DNA of 64,000 bases, taken from Cichorium intybus. Its lineage: Eukaryota; Streptophyta; Magnoliopsida; Asterales; Asteraceae. This document shows, piece after piece, positions 22,801 through 34,008 of the stretch; position 1 is the stretch's first letter; every line of letters begins with the position of its first letter. The position numbers and the translations under genes were made by a program. The stretch spans positions 83,105,994 to 83,169,993 of the forward strand of contig CM042013.1 of assembly GCA_023525715.1 (NCBI GenBank). Reading direction: 5' to 3'. A model generated the notes under the pieces. The model did no database searches and was not told the DNA's origin. It saw only the letters and a program-made list of their open reading frames with translations.

Positions 22801-23529
22801 TTGAACTGTTCAAGGTTTCAATTCAATTGCTTATTCTGATAAGCGAAGCCATATTCGTCATACCGAATGACAAATATCATGAAGTAAAACCAATTGTGTT
22901 CAATTTGTAGATTCGAGCAATACACAGCAACTGATGTGTTTGTTGCTCCTAATCTAAATCTCTTTTACATCTCTATGTAAACTTATGACTTTGTTAATTT
23001 GTTCAAGACTTGCAATCTTCAGTTGACTCTAAGTCAACTGATTCCAAAATCCTATCCTTTGGATCTTTGGGTGATTCATTTCTTCCCACATGTGCTTTAT
23101 AAAGAACTTAATCATCATCTGACTTTAACTCAAATGATTCCAAAGTCTTGTCTAACTGGATCTTTGGTTGATTCATTTCTTTACACATTAAGAACTCAAT
23201 TCATCATGAGACTCTAAGTCAAATGATTCCAAAGTCCTGTCCAACTGGACCTTTGGTTGAATTGATTCTTATAATATTTACTTTAACAATCATAAGGAAC
23301 ACAATTCTTAAAATCCAAACACTTTGGATCCATTTAACATTCAAGTTATCATCAATCATGCATTCAACACCATCATACAACATTTCAAGGATAATTCAAA
23401 CAACAGTTGTTCAAAGAAAATTGACAATTTTATTAAAAACAAAATCCTTGATCAATGTATTATATGATAGACAATGTCATACGCATCTAATAAGCTAATA
23501 ACATGATTTCAACATCTAACTAAACTCTA
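19819..23529 (-). other. Non-coding internal region of element B
   Basis: It starts with the polypurine tract beside the LTR (minus strand CCAAGTGGGAGAC at 19831-19819). The rest has no gag-pol coding frame but a patchwork of degenerate repeats: a 30-bp motif around GTG(C/T)CGGT..CCACA(C/T)GCGCTCC at 20907 and 21862, paired blocks at 21260-21595, similar TTTGAGAATCC blocks at 21660-21785, and a triple 90-bp repeat at 23024-23290. Plant large LARD-type elements have long conserved non-coding interiors like this. Confidence 0.7.
23024..23290 (+). repeat. Three degenerate tandem units, about 88-97 bp
   Basis: Units start near 23026, 23123 and 23211. Each begins GACT(C/T)TAA(G/C)TCAA, then gives TGATTCCAAA, a GGATCTTTGG-like core and TTGATTCATTTCTT. 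They lie inside element B. Confidence 0.7.
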
Positions 23530-24451
23530 AAACTGCATGAGCTTCAGATCTAATCTGAATATGCTCCTATGCAACAACATCCCACATCCTACAGAGTCCA
23601 TGCATACAGAGCAAATGTGAGAAACACATCCTGTATCAAGGAACTAATGATCAGGTGTTCTGAGTTTTAAGATATTCCTGAGTTGCCAAACTGTTCGGCT
23701 TCGGAGTATTTTCCAATCTTTCCGTGACTGTGTCCCATCCTGTGGATTCCCAGTTTGACACATCGAGGAACCGGTCCAGACGATCTGGATCATTTCTTGA
23801 TGTGTCCTATTACTGGACTCAATCCCAAAGTAGCTGAATCAATGGAACTATGCTTCTCTATGAACGACTCATACAGAGTCAACATTGAATGCATATCCAC
23901 GATTGTCTTATCTGGTTTCCCTTCCTGTACATCAAGATGAATGGATCAGCGAGTCGAGCTAATGCTTTAACTCCCGATCAAAAGGGGAACCAAATTTATA
24001 CAGTTCACCTATGTTTCTCTCAGTCTTGAGAACAAGTGAACTGGTGCTACTTCATGCACACTTCAAAGTCTTTGAAGGTCTTAGCTCGTCCTTTCTCAAC
24101 CAGTTCATGGAACCTTTCCACAACTAGCTGTGTTAACTTATCTGACCCCAGGAATTCTAAATTCCTACGGAACTCGGGGTCAATGATAAATAGTATTAGG
24201 CAACGAACTTTCATTGACTTAACAATCAAGGAGTCATGCTCATCATAAGTTACTGTGTGATGTCATGCTTTGGGGAGCGAACACTCAGTCAGATATGGCT
24301 TGCCAGCAAAACAGAGAACTATTCTCTATTTATGAAGCCATACCATATAGTTCAGGCCAGTCAGCCTTACAATATGTAGCAGGTGCTTTCTGATGTTCTC
24401 AGAAATGGGTGAATGAGGAGTGGGAGGAGAATAGACACTTGATTCAGACAT
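23530..24451 (-). pseudogene. Decayed copia gag relic in element B
   Basis: A minus-strand start at 24451 (MSESSVYSPPTPHSPISENI) has the look of a copia gag N-terminus. It is followed by ICM-like pieces such as VRCLILFIIDPEFRRNLE and RFHELVEKGRAKTFKDFEV, typical of the UBN2/gag-polypeptide fold around the self-assembly helices. Many stops and frameshifts follow. No zinc knuckle, protease, integrase or RT is seen downstream. Confidence 0.55.
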
Positions 24452-25671
24452 CTACAATAAACAGAATTTATTAGTTTAATTTATCCTTTTAAATAATTAC
24501 CTAATTTATTATTTATTAAGGCTAGGACCCAAAATGCCCCAACTATGGTGTGAAGAGGGATGCCGTAATCACAACATAATTGTCATTAAGGTAGATAATA
24601 CACTTATCAATTTCATCTTATGAAATTCCTAGATCTGTTGAGACACATTGAACTATTCAATGGCATGTTTAGTCTCGGATGTGCCCCACTGTTTGTGACT
24701 GGGATGCCGAGGATCACAAACCGGGTGTGAATAACCATGCAAATTAGCTTGGTACTCTCGAAGTCGATTGTCATCTCTAATTAACGTGCCGGTTAACCAC
24801 ACACGCTCCGTTAATAATGACAAAATCGAGAAACCCATTACAACTCTTTGCGGACCCAGTTGGCGTGCCGGTAAACCACACACGCTCCACCAACGTTCCA
24901 CAAAGTGCAATGTGTAATTCCATGGATTAGCACCAATTCACATTTTTATCCTAAAGTAACTAGATTGGGTTTTTGTTCAAGGTTCTAGTACTTTCAATTA
25001 TAACATTATACTTTTAAGAGGCTTAGCGGTTCTATCAAAACCGTTCGGCTAACGACACTCGACTGACCAGGAGAGCGGTGGGTAAGAGTACATACCATTA
25101 GACAGCCATTTTATAGGCAGTCGCCTTATACCCTCTTTATAGGACAGTTTTGTGAATGAGGCCTACTAGCAGTAAGACTAACCAATTTTCTTATACATAA
25201 ATAATTAGCTTTTAATCATAAATATATAAGATATATTTTAATCTCATTAAAATATTTTATAATTAATTTTCTAAGAATTTTCGCAAATTTATTTCTATTT
25301 TTCGAAAATTTAATTAATTCTTTAAGTGATTTAATTGGTCTTTTAATTAAACAATTTAATTAAACTAATTAAATCTAATAAGGGAATCACAAAAATTAAT
25401 CAAATTAATTTCCTAACCCTTATCCCTAGATCACGAAATCAGCATGCAAAGATAAGGGGTTCCAGTTATTTAATTATTCAATAATTACCATAAATAACAA
25501 CCTACTTATAAAAGACAAGCAAATCAAGGGGATCCAAGGGGTGGCGGCTAGGGTTAGGAAACCCTAGCCTAGGCAAAGATTTTGGCCTCTCCTATGAGGT
25601 GTTTTTTGCACAAAACCTCAAGGCAAAAACAATTCAAGCAGTTTATATCAAACACAAGAAAACAAGCCTAA
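24452..25671 (-). other. Leader region of element B
   Basis: Non-coding leader between PBS and gag start. It holds two more copies of the GTGCCGGT..CCACACACGCTCC motif, 76 bp apart (24786 and 24862), AT-rich TTAATTAA stretches and an AACCCTAGCC segment also found in the leader at 56850-56890. Confidence 0.6.
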
Positions 25672-25683
25672 GCTCTGATACCA
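25672..25683 (-). other. Primer binding site of element B
   Basis: The minus strand reads TGGTATCAGAGC, complementary to the 3' end of initiator methionine tRNA. It sits one base after the LTR end. Confidence 0.92.
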
Positions 25684-25684
25684 C

Positions 25685-25952
25685 TGAAGGGTTTTCTAGC
25701 AAACAATGAACACAAAATTCCTTATGGTTCACATGCACCCTAGAAAGATCTATGTTTTATTCTATGAAGATAATAAACTAAAACCTAAAGGCCAACAATA
25801 ATTTCTAAAGTTTAAGACAAGAATTACCAACCTTTGAATCTTGTTCTAGAAGCTAGCAGCACAAGTGTCATGCCTCAAATGCAAGTCACACCCAAAGCAA
25901 TGGAGAAGACAGTCCAGCAGAGTATTCTTGATGAAAAGTGGCGCAGGTTTTA
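25685..25952 (-). repeat. 5' LTR of element B, inner piece
   Basis: This is the last 268 bp of the 766-bp LTR (minus orientation). It is cut at TTTTA (25948-25952) by gypsy element C. The remainder is 34009-34506; 268 + 498 gives exactly 766. Confidence 0.93.
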
Positions 25953-27525
25953 TGTAACACCCGGTTCCTCAAATTTAGGAGATACCAACTTGTTTAGTCA
26001 AACACATATGTTATCAAAGGTATAATCCCAAAAGAGTAACAAGTTCACAAGATTGTTATCAACAGCATAGTTTAAGTTCTAAGCTATTACATCAAAAGGT
26101 TTACAGCTATTAAACAAAACCGGGTTTCTTTATATATTAAGATAACAAAAGTAAAATCTACATCAAAGTCCAAGTCCAAGTCTAGCTATCCATTTATATT
26201 CTGTTTCCCGCGGTCACCGCTACCAGAACCTAATACAAACAATAATAACAAACGATAAATGAGCTATGAAAGCTCAGTGAGTAATTTAAGGTTAAATTGT
26301 TTGTATCATTCATTATCAGTTTTTACTCAAATTCAACGGACTATCTCAGTTTCGAGTGTAATATACACACTATAACTCTTAGTATACATACACTTTAACT
26401 CTTTGCTTCATATACTCAAAGTTTGGTTATTCTCAACCAAATCAAATCATAGTCTACTTCATATCTGAAAACAACATCAGATTAAAGCATAATCATTAAT
26501 AAATAACTACTCACTTGTTGTAGTATCGGTATGTGGAACTCCTGTACCTCGTGTATGCTCCTGCCTAGCCTTAGCTGTAGCATAACAACTCATTTTCATT
26601 ACTCAAATGAAAAACAATCTTAACTACACTCAATATTAATCACAATCAAGGAACTTGTATCATTTAAGCAAGTTATAATCAAAGGATAGCAATAATATCA
26701 AAGTTGTAGCTTTCAATTTCATCACTTAAACACATGTAACCCTAGAAATGCAACAATCAACATTTCTTTAGCTTGGGTCTCGAATTAGAACTCACATACA
26801 CAGCCTAATCCAAGTAAACTCACTCTAATTCGTGCTAATTGAAAGTAGTTCATCAAAACCACAAGGAACCATTTCAAATCCAATGATTCAACCGTTGGAA
26901 TAAGATAAAAATCAAGGAGGATTACCTTTCAAGTTCAAAGGATAAATCTCTAGCTTCAATTCGTGATCAATAAGCCTTAATCTCAACTTTGGAAGGTTGG
27001 AATCAAGTTTTTAGGGTTTAAGGAAGTTTTGGACGAAATGGGTTTTATCCCCAAATGAAAGAAATTTTCCTTTTAAAAATACCCAGTTGCGACACACGAC
27101 CCGTGTGGAAATCCACACAACCCGTGTGGATCCACCGCCTCAATGAAGTGGAAACTGCCGGATTCTACACGACCCGTGTAGAATCTGGCACGACCCCGTG
27201 TGACAAAAACGCACGACCCGTGTGGATCTGGCACGACCCGTGTAGAATCTGATGCTCAACTCTTTGCTTACTGCTTGATTCTACACGACCCGTGTAGAAT
27301 CTACACGACCCGTGTGATTCAAAACTCATCTTTTAGCTCACTGCATGAATCTACACGACCCGTGTAGAATCTACACGACCCGTGTGATTCTAAAACTCAT
27401 CTTTTTAAACTTTAACTTATTCCAAATAAGTTTCTAACCCTCTTAACTCTTATAAAAACTTATTTAATCTTATTTACACTAAGATTAACTCAAAAATCTC
27501 TAAATTTTAATAACACGGTATTACA
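25953..27525 (-). repeat. 3' LTR of gypsy C
   Basis: The minus-strand start is TGTAATACCG and the end GGGTGTTACA. It is 1573 bp and contains the palindromic CACGACCCGTG array (27093-27385) in its upstream (U3) part. Confidence 0.95.
27093..27385. repeat. Palindromic ACGACCCGTGT array in U3 of gypsy C
   Basis: Ten copies of CACGACCCGTGTGG/TAG-type text occur. Many extend to inverted repeats such as TTCTACACG-acc-CGTGTAGAA that could form hairpins. The array lies 140-433 bp from the LTR start in element orientation. Confidence 0.85.
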
Positions 27526-27560
27526 AGTACTTACCCCCTTCAAAAGATTCCGTCCTCGGA
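27526..27560 (-). other. Polypurine tract and conserved 3' end of gypsy C
   Basis: On the minus strand GATTCCGAGGACGGAATC, an imperfect palindrome, precedes TTTTGAAGGGGGTAAGTACT and the LTR. The purine run is the plus-strand primer. The same block occurs at 44918-44957 in element D. Confidence 0.8.
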
Positions 27561-27565
27561 ATCTC

Positions 27566-27973
27566 CTAAAATAAAAAGGGATATTTTGACCGCATTTCCT
27601 CTTCAGCTTCCCAAGTGACATCTGATCCTCTATGATGTCGCCATTGCACTTTCACCAATCCCACTTCTTTATTTCGCAATTTCCTAACCTTCTTTTCTAG
27701 AATTTGCTCTGGCATCTCTTGATATCTTAATTTCTCATCTAGTTGAACTTCAGTTAAGGGTACCCAAGTGGATTGATCATACAATGTTTTTCTAAGGTGT
27801 GACACATGAAAAACATTGTGGATACCTTGTAACTCCTCTGGAAGCTTTAATTTATACGCAACCGCTCCAATTTTCTCCAGAACTTGAAAGGGTCCGATAA
27901 AGCGTGGGCTCAATTTACCTCTCTTGCCAAATCGAATTATCCCTTTCCATGGGGACACTTTCAACATTACCAT
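27566..27973 (-). pseudogene. Gypsy C polyprotein C-terminus with chromodomain-like end
   Basis: In frame with the main pol segment but separated from it by a TAA stop, this piece begins after ADRRRK and includes LEFNVGDMVMLKVSPWKG, PRFIGPFQVLEKIG and HNVFHVSHLRK of the integrase C-terminal domain. It ends in VKVQWRHHRGSDVTWEAEEE then MRSKYP. That end matches the chromodomain segment that targets chromovirus integrase to modified chromatin. The polyprotein stops at 27566, just before the polypurine tract. Confidence 0.9.
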
Positions 27974-28015
27974 GTCCCCAACATTGAACTCTAACAGCTT
28001 TCTTCTTCTATCTGC

Positions 28016-31000
28016 TTATTGCTTTTGGCGGTTTTGGGCTACCCGCATATGCTCACGAATGCTTTGTATTTTCTCTTCGGTTTCAGCTATAATTTCCGGT
28101 CCCGCCAATGGTTTCTCTCCTATCTCTGTCCAGCAAGTTGGTGTTCGGCACGGTGCACCATATAAAGCTTCAAAAGGTGCCATCTGTATACTGGAGTGAT
28201 AAGTGTTATTATAGGCAAACTCTACCAAAGGCAGATGATCTTCCCAACTGCCTCCAAAATCAATGATGCAGGCTCGTAGCATATCTTCAAGTGTTTGTAT
28301 CGTTCTTTCCGATTGTCCATCCGTCTGGGGAGGATACGCAGTACTCAATAAAGCTTTTGTACCAAAATGCTTTTGGAAACTCTGCCAGAAATGTGAATTA
28401 AATCGATTATCTCTATCAGAAATTATTGAAGTTGGCACTCCATGTCGTTTCACAATTTCTCTCGTATATATCTCAGCTAGCTTTGATACTTGATAATCTT
28501 CTCGGATTGGAATAAAATGAGCAGACTTTGTCAATCTATCAACAATCACCCAAATTGAATCATATCCTCGAGGAGTCCGAGGCAACTTGGTGATGAAATC
28601 CATAGTGATCTCATCCCATTTCTTCTTTGGTACCGGTAATGGCTGCACTGCTCCATAAGGCTTCTGATGATTAGCTTTTACCTGAAGACATGTCAAACAG
28701 TTCTCTACAAATCGTCCCACATCTCGCTTCATACCCGGCCACCAATAGTACGGTTTTAAGGTATAATACATTTGTGTACTACCAGGATGAACCGAATACC
28801 TAGTACAGTGAGCATCCTCTAGCAATAATTGTCTCGCCTCGCCATGTCTCGGAACCCAAACTCGCCCTTGGAAAGTTTTGATTCCTTGTGCATTTTCCAC
28901 AAGTTTTTCTACATAACCTATCATCCTTTCTTTCTTCAGGTCATTGGCTTCGACTTGGCATCTACGTATCAACTCTGGTAATCGACTCACAATCCCCATT
29001 CGAGCCGATACGACTCGAATAGGTGGCTCTTTATGGTTTAGTGCATCCGCCACCACATTAGCTTTACCAGGATGGTAAAGTATTTCACAATCATAATCTT
29101 TTAGTAGGTCCATCCACCGTACTTGCCTCATGTTTAAATCTTTCTGATCAAACAGGTATTTCAGACTTTTATGATCTGTATAGATCTGAAATCGCACTCC
29201 GTAAAGATAATGTCGCCAGATCTTTAATGCAAAAATTACTGCCGCCAACTCTAAATCATGTATTGGGTAAGCTTTTTCATGTGGTTTCAGTTGTCGCGAG
29301 GCATACGCTATCACTCGTCCTTTTTGCATCAACACGCATCCAAGACCACTTAAGGAGGCATCGCTGTAAAGAACAAAATCCTCCCCTCCTTGCGGCAAAG
29401 CCAACACTGGAGCCTTGCATAAGCTATCTCGTAGTTGTTCAAAGGCTGATTGTTGTGCCTCAGTCCAACTAAATTTCTCCGTCTTCTTGGTCAATTTGGT
29501 TAAAGGCATAGCTATACGAGAAAAGTTTTCTACGAATCGTCGATAATAGCCTGCTAACCCCAAGAAACTACGAACCTCCATTGGACTCTTTGGCGGCTCC
29601 CAACTCATTACGGCTTCGATCTTTGCTGGATCTACTTTTATACCGTCTTCATTTATCACATGGCCAAGAAATTGAATTTCCCGCAACCAAAATTCACATT
29701 TTGAAAATTTTGCATATAATTTCTCGTCTCGAAGAAGATCTAGCATTTGTTGTAAATGAAATCTGTGCTCATCTCGACTCTTTGAATAAATCAGGATGTC
29801 GTCGATAAATACAATTACGAATTTATCAAGAAAGGGACGACAAACCCGATTCATCAAATCCATAAAAACGGCTGGAGCATTAGTCAAACCGAACGGCATG
29901 ACTAAGAACTCATAATGGCCATACCTCGTACGAAAAGCTGTCTTCGGAATATCAGCTTCTTGTACTCTCAATTGATGATAGCCTGATCTCAAATCAATCT
30001 TTGAAAAATACGTGGCCCCATGCAGTTGATCAAATAAGTCATCGATCCTCGGCAACGGGTAACGATTCTTTATAGTGATCTTGTTGAGCTCCCGATAATC
30101 TATACACATTCTCATAGATCCATCTTTCTTTTTCACAAAGAGTATAGGCGCACCCCACGGAGACGAACTCGGACGTATAAACCCAAGTTCCAATAACTCT
30201 TGCAACTGTCTCTTTAATTCTTCCATCTCAGATGGTGCTAATCGATAAGGTGGTCGAGCTACCGGCTTCGCCCCCGGTATGACATCGATCACAAATTCCA
30301 CTTGTCTACTTGATGGTACGCCTGGAAGATTTTCGGGAAATACATCGGGATAATCGCAAACTACTTCTACTTCTTCTATTTTGGAATGTTTTGACTCAGC
30401 ACTAATCACATGTGCCATAATCAATTCACCCCCTCTTTCTATATATCTCCTAGCCGTGGCAAGTGACACTATTGGTACTTTTCGGGAACGTCGTTCACCT
30501 CGTATCAAAATTCGGGAACCACTCGGTGTCTTTATGGAAAGTGTTTTCTCATGACAATCCATTTGACCTCTATTATCATCCATCCAATCCATCCCGACTA
30601 TTACATCAAACTCATGATTAGTGATTGGCTTCAAATCTATAGGGTACGCAATCCCATAGATTTCAAGCCGACACTTTTTATAATGACTCTTTACAAAAAC
30701 ACATCTCCCATCTGCTACATCTACTATTATTTTCTCATATAAATCAGCTAATGAAATATCTAGTTTAGAAGCAAAAGACTCTGATATAAAAGACACAGAT
30801 GCACCCGAATCAAAAAGTACTCGTGCTTGAAAAGAATTCAAGCTAAAGATACCTGTGATAACATCGGTCCGATCTCTAGCCTCGTCAACAGTCAATTGAA
30901 AAGCTCGCGTTTTCACATGACCACCACCCCTATCTCTTCGATCATCTCGATCTCGACCTCCTCCTTGACCAGTCTTTTGAAAATCTCTTTGTGGCTCAGA

Positions 31001-31150
31001 TTTCATCTTTGGGAAATTTAGACGAATATGCCCGCTCTCCCCACAATTGAAACAAACGGGGCGACTCTCGGTACACTGACGAGCCATATGTCCCGTCTTT
31101 CCACATTGGAAACAAACTGATGGAGGGTTTCGGGGATCACATTCTCCCAT
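28016..31150 (-). pseudogene. Gypsy C gag end and pol: protease, RT, RNase H, integrase
   Basis: This is a 1044-codon open stretch. Zinc knuckles lie at 13-26 (CFQCGKTGHMARQC) and 33-46, the second ending in Phe46 where the final Cys is expected. Protease DSG is at 114-116. RT spans about 295-500, with D386 (KIDLRSGYHQ) and FIDD at 448-451. RNase H has D597, E634, D659 and D702. Integrase has HHCC residues H781, H788, C818, C821 and catalytic D851, D912, E948, with 35 residues between the last two. All catalytic residues are present. The codon after Q1044 is TAA, and the same frame continues to 27566. The true polyprotein starts at 32149; the methionine at 31150 is internal. Confidence 0.95.
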
Positions 31151-31234
31151 GTGTTTTCGCCTACACTTCTTACACCATTTCTCTTCATTCTTCTTGATTT
31201 CACCACGGACTTGAGAACCCGTGGTAATGGATCT

Positions 31235-31510
31235 CTAAGGAGTATCTACAACTTTACCTTCCCACTTTCTCTTAAATCCTCCAACTTCTCTTTCAGTTCT
31301 TCTCTCCTCCTCCTGCCTTTGTAACTCCCTTTCTCTCGATCTTGCTGCTTCAGCAACTTGTTGAAAGGTAGTATATCTGGAACTCGGTAAAAACTCTCGG
31401 ATCTGGGTTTTTAAACCCCACAAGTAACGATCCATCTTACGCTCCTCGGTATCAACTTGATGTTGTGCAAATCTTGCCTTCTCATTGAAATCCAGTGTGT
31501 ATTGTTGCAC
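31235..31510 (-). pseudogene. Gypsy C gag, middle segment
   Basis: In the same frame as the gag start and pol, this segment lies between two stops (TAG at about 31520 and TAG at 31235-31237). It reads QQYTLDFNEKARFAQHQVDT, DRYLWGLKTQIREFLPSSRY and an Arg/Glu-rich helix (ARSRERELQRQEEERRTERE). This is the C-terminal half of a Retrotrans_gag-type capsid domain and its basic linker. Translation would resume only by readthrough. Confidence 0.9.
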
Positions 31511-31522
31511 TGTTCTCGACCC

Positions 31523-32149
31523 CTATTGTAACTTCAAAAATTCTTCCTCTATTCCCTTCATAGCATTATTGGAACAATAGTATTCAGTGAACTTCAACTT
31601 GAATTGTTCCCAGTTCAGTGTATACGCTAAACTCTCTCCTATCTCCATACATAGATTCTCCCACCAGAACTGTGCATCTTCTTTTAACAAGTTTGTTGCG
31701 AACTCTACTTTATCTGTCTCGTCGCATTTACTGGTACGGAACATCTTTTCAACATGTGTTAACCAATTCTTGGCTACTATGGGATCATCTTTCCCATAGA
31801 AATCGTATGGCTTGCACTTCTGGAAAACATCGTAAGTACACTTCCTTGTCTTCTCAGGTATTTTAGCTCTACCCGCTTCAATATAGACCTCTTCACGATC
31901 CTCCCTGTGCTCAGGTTGAACCGGTGGTTGTCCCGAAGAACCTCCAGTTGCAGTCTCCGTCTGAGGCCTCAAATAAGTGGGTAGTAATTCTTTAAGTGCT
32001 TTGGCTACCTCAGCAGCAATCATAGCTTGCATATTACTCTGTGTCTCGGAAGGTCGCTCTCCCTCGGGTTGATGCTCTTTACCCGAATCTCGTGATCCCA
32101 ATTGATCTCTTGATGGATCACCTCGCTCTTTTTCCTTTCCAGTGCTCAT
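31523..32149 (-). pseudogene. Gypsy C gag, N-terminal segment
   Basis: The polyprotein start is M at 32149, 282 bases after the LTR. The first 90 residues are hydrophilic (KEKERGDPSRDQLGSRDSGK). The gag capsid fold follows with CKPYDFYGKDDPIVAKNWLT, EKMFRTSKC, AQFWWENL and WEQFKLKFTEYY. It ends at a TAG replacing a sense codon in KLQ-stop-GSRTVQQ. From 32149 to 27566 the frame is unbroken apart from three stops, 1528 codons in all. Confidence 0.92.
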
Positions 32150-32415
32150 CTTAACTGAAAAAGAAATTTAACTCATTTAGTAATCACCATCATAATACTC
32201 AATATGATGTGTAATTAACTCAATTGTATATCACTATAATACTCAATATAGTGTATAATCAACTCAATTGTATATCACTATAATACTCAATATAGTGTAT
32301 AATCAACTCAATTGTGATACACCACGGAGGATAGCTACTCGGGACTCTTAGGGAATTTTCAATCACACTGGTTTAAGTCTAAACCCATCTCAAGGTTTAA
32401 TTCCCTTAAACCTAG
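32150..32415 (-). other. Leader of gypsy C
   Basis: Between the PBS and the gag start. It includes three direct copies (about 32205, 32247 and 32292) of an AT-rich ATAATACTCAATAT(A/G)(T/G)TG-like motif followed by TAATCAACTCAATTGT-like text. No coding content. Confidence 0.7.
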
Positions 32416-32427
32416 GCTCTGATACCA
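32416..32427 (-). other. Primer binding site of gypsy C
   Basis: The minus strand reads TGGTATCAGAGC three bases after the LTR end, complementary to initiator methionine tRNA. Confidence 0.93.
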
Positions 32428-32430
32428 ACT

Positions 32431-34003
32431 TGTAACACCCGGTTCCTCAAATTTAGGATATACCAACTTGTTTAGTCAAACACATATGTTATCAAAGGTA
32501 TAATCCCAAAAGAGTAACAAGTTCACAAGATTGTTATCAACAGCATAGTTTAAGTTCTAAGCTATTACATCAAAAGGTTTACAGCTATTAAACAAAACCG
32601 GGTTTCTTTATATATTAAGATAACAAAAGTAAAATCTACATCAAAGTCCAAGTCCAAGTCTAGCTATCCATTTATATTCTGTTTCCCGCGGTCACCGCTA
32701 CCAGAACCTAATACAAACAATAATAACAAACGATAAATGAGCTATGAAAGCTCAGTGAGTAATTTAAGGTTAAATTGTTTGTATCATTCATTATCAGTTT
32801 TTACTCAAATTCAACGGACTATCTCAGTTTCGAGTGTAATATACACACTATAACTCTTAGTATACATACACTTTAACTCTTTGCTTCATATACTCAAAGT
32901 TTGGTTATTCTCAACCAAATCAAATCATAGTCTACTTCATATCTGAAAACAACATCAGATTAAAGCATAATCATTAATAAATAACTACTCACTTGTTGTA
33001 GTATCGGTATGTGGAACTCCTGTACCTCGTGTATGCTCCTGCCTAGCCTTAGCTGTAGCATAACAACTCATTTTCATTACTCAAATGAAAAACAATCTTA
33101 ACTACACTCAATATTAATCACAATCAAGGAACTTGTATCATTTAAGCAAGTTATAATCAAAGGATAGCAATAATATCAAAGTTGTAGCTTTCAATTTCAT
33201 CACTTAAACACATGTAACCCTAGAAATGCAACAATCAACATTTCTTTAGCTTGGGTCTCGAATTAGAACTCACATACACAGCCTAATCCAAGTAAACTCA
33301 CTCTAATTCGTGCTAATTGAAAGTAGTTCATCAAAACCACAAGGAACCATTTCAAATCCAATGATTCAACCGTTGGAATAAGATAAAAATCAAGGAGGAT
33401 TACCTTTCAAGTTCAAAGGATAAATCTCTAGCTTCAATTCGTGATCATTAAGCCTTAATCTCAACTTTGGAAGGTTGGAATCAAGTTTTTAGGGTTTAAG
33501 GAAGTTTTGGACGAAATGGGTTTTATCCCCAAATGAAAGAAATTTTCCTTTTAAAAATACCCAGTTGCGACACACGACCCGTGTGGAAATCCACACGACC
33601 CGTGTGGATCCACCGCCTCAATGAAGTGGAAACTGCCGGATTCTACACGACCCGTGTGGAATCTGGCACGACCCCGTGTGACAAAAACGCACAACCCGTG
33701 TGGATCTGGCACGACCCGTGTAGAATCTGATGCTCAACTCTTTGCTTACTGCCTGATTCTATACGACCCGTGTAGAATCTACACGACCCGTGTGATTCAA
33801 AACTCATCTTTTAGCTCACTGCATGAATCTACACGACCCGTGTAGAATCTACACGACCCGTGTGATTCTAAAACTCATCTTTTTAAACATTAACTTATTC
33901 CAAATAAGTTTCTAACCCTCTTAACTCTTATAAAAACTTATTTAATCTTATTTACACTAAGATTAACTCAAAAATCTCTAAATTTTAATAACACGGTATT
34001 ACA
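32431..34003 (-). repeat. 5' LTR of gypsy C
   Basis: It is 1573 bp, the same length as the 3' LTR. Differences seen by eye number about 8, several of them CG to CA/TG changes inside the palindromic array at 33571-33863. Confidence 0.95.
33571..33863. repeat. Palindromic ACGACCCGTGT array, second LTR copy
   Basis: Same array as at 27093-27385, with about five base differences. They include CACGACCC to CACAACCC and CTACACG to CTATACG, as expected from loss of methylated CpG. Confidence 0.85.
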
Positions 34004-34008
34004 TTTTA

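Larger units (their letters stand above)
25953..34003 (-). mobile_element. Ty3/gypsy chromovirus C, full length, 8051 bp
   Basis: It has a perfect 5-bp target duplication TTTTA (25948-25952, 34004-34008) and two 1573-bp LTRs. A Met-tRNA PBS lies beside the right LTR and a G-rich polypurine tract beside the left. One gag-pol frame on the minus strand ends in a chromodomain-like segment. The order protease, RT, RNase H, integrase, chromodomain defines a chromovirus. Long LTRs and the end of the polyprotein suggest the Tekay/Del clade (inference). The LTRs differ at about 8 sites by eye, so this is the youngest insertion of the nest, yet three stops interrupt the frame. Confidence 0.95.

Noticed and set aside
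25672..25683. tRNA-like TGGTATCAGAGC words
   Set aside because: They are retrotransposon primer sites next to LTRs; no cloverleaf is present there or at 32416, 41495, 47556 or 56765.
28263..31866. Plus-strand open frames opposite gypsy C
   Set aside because: They lie antisense to a clear gag-pol frame and show no domain.
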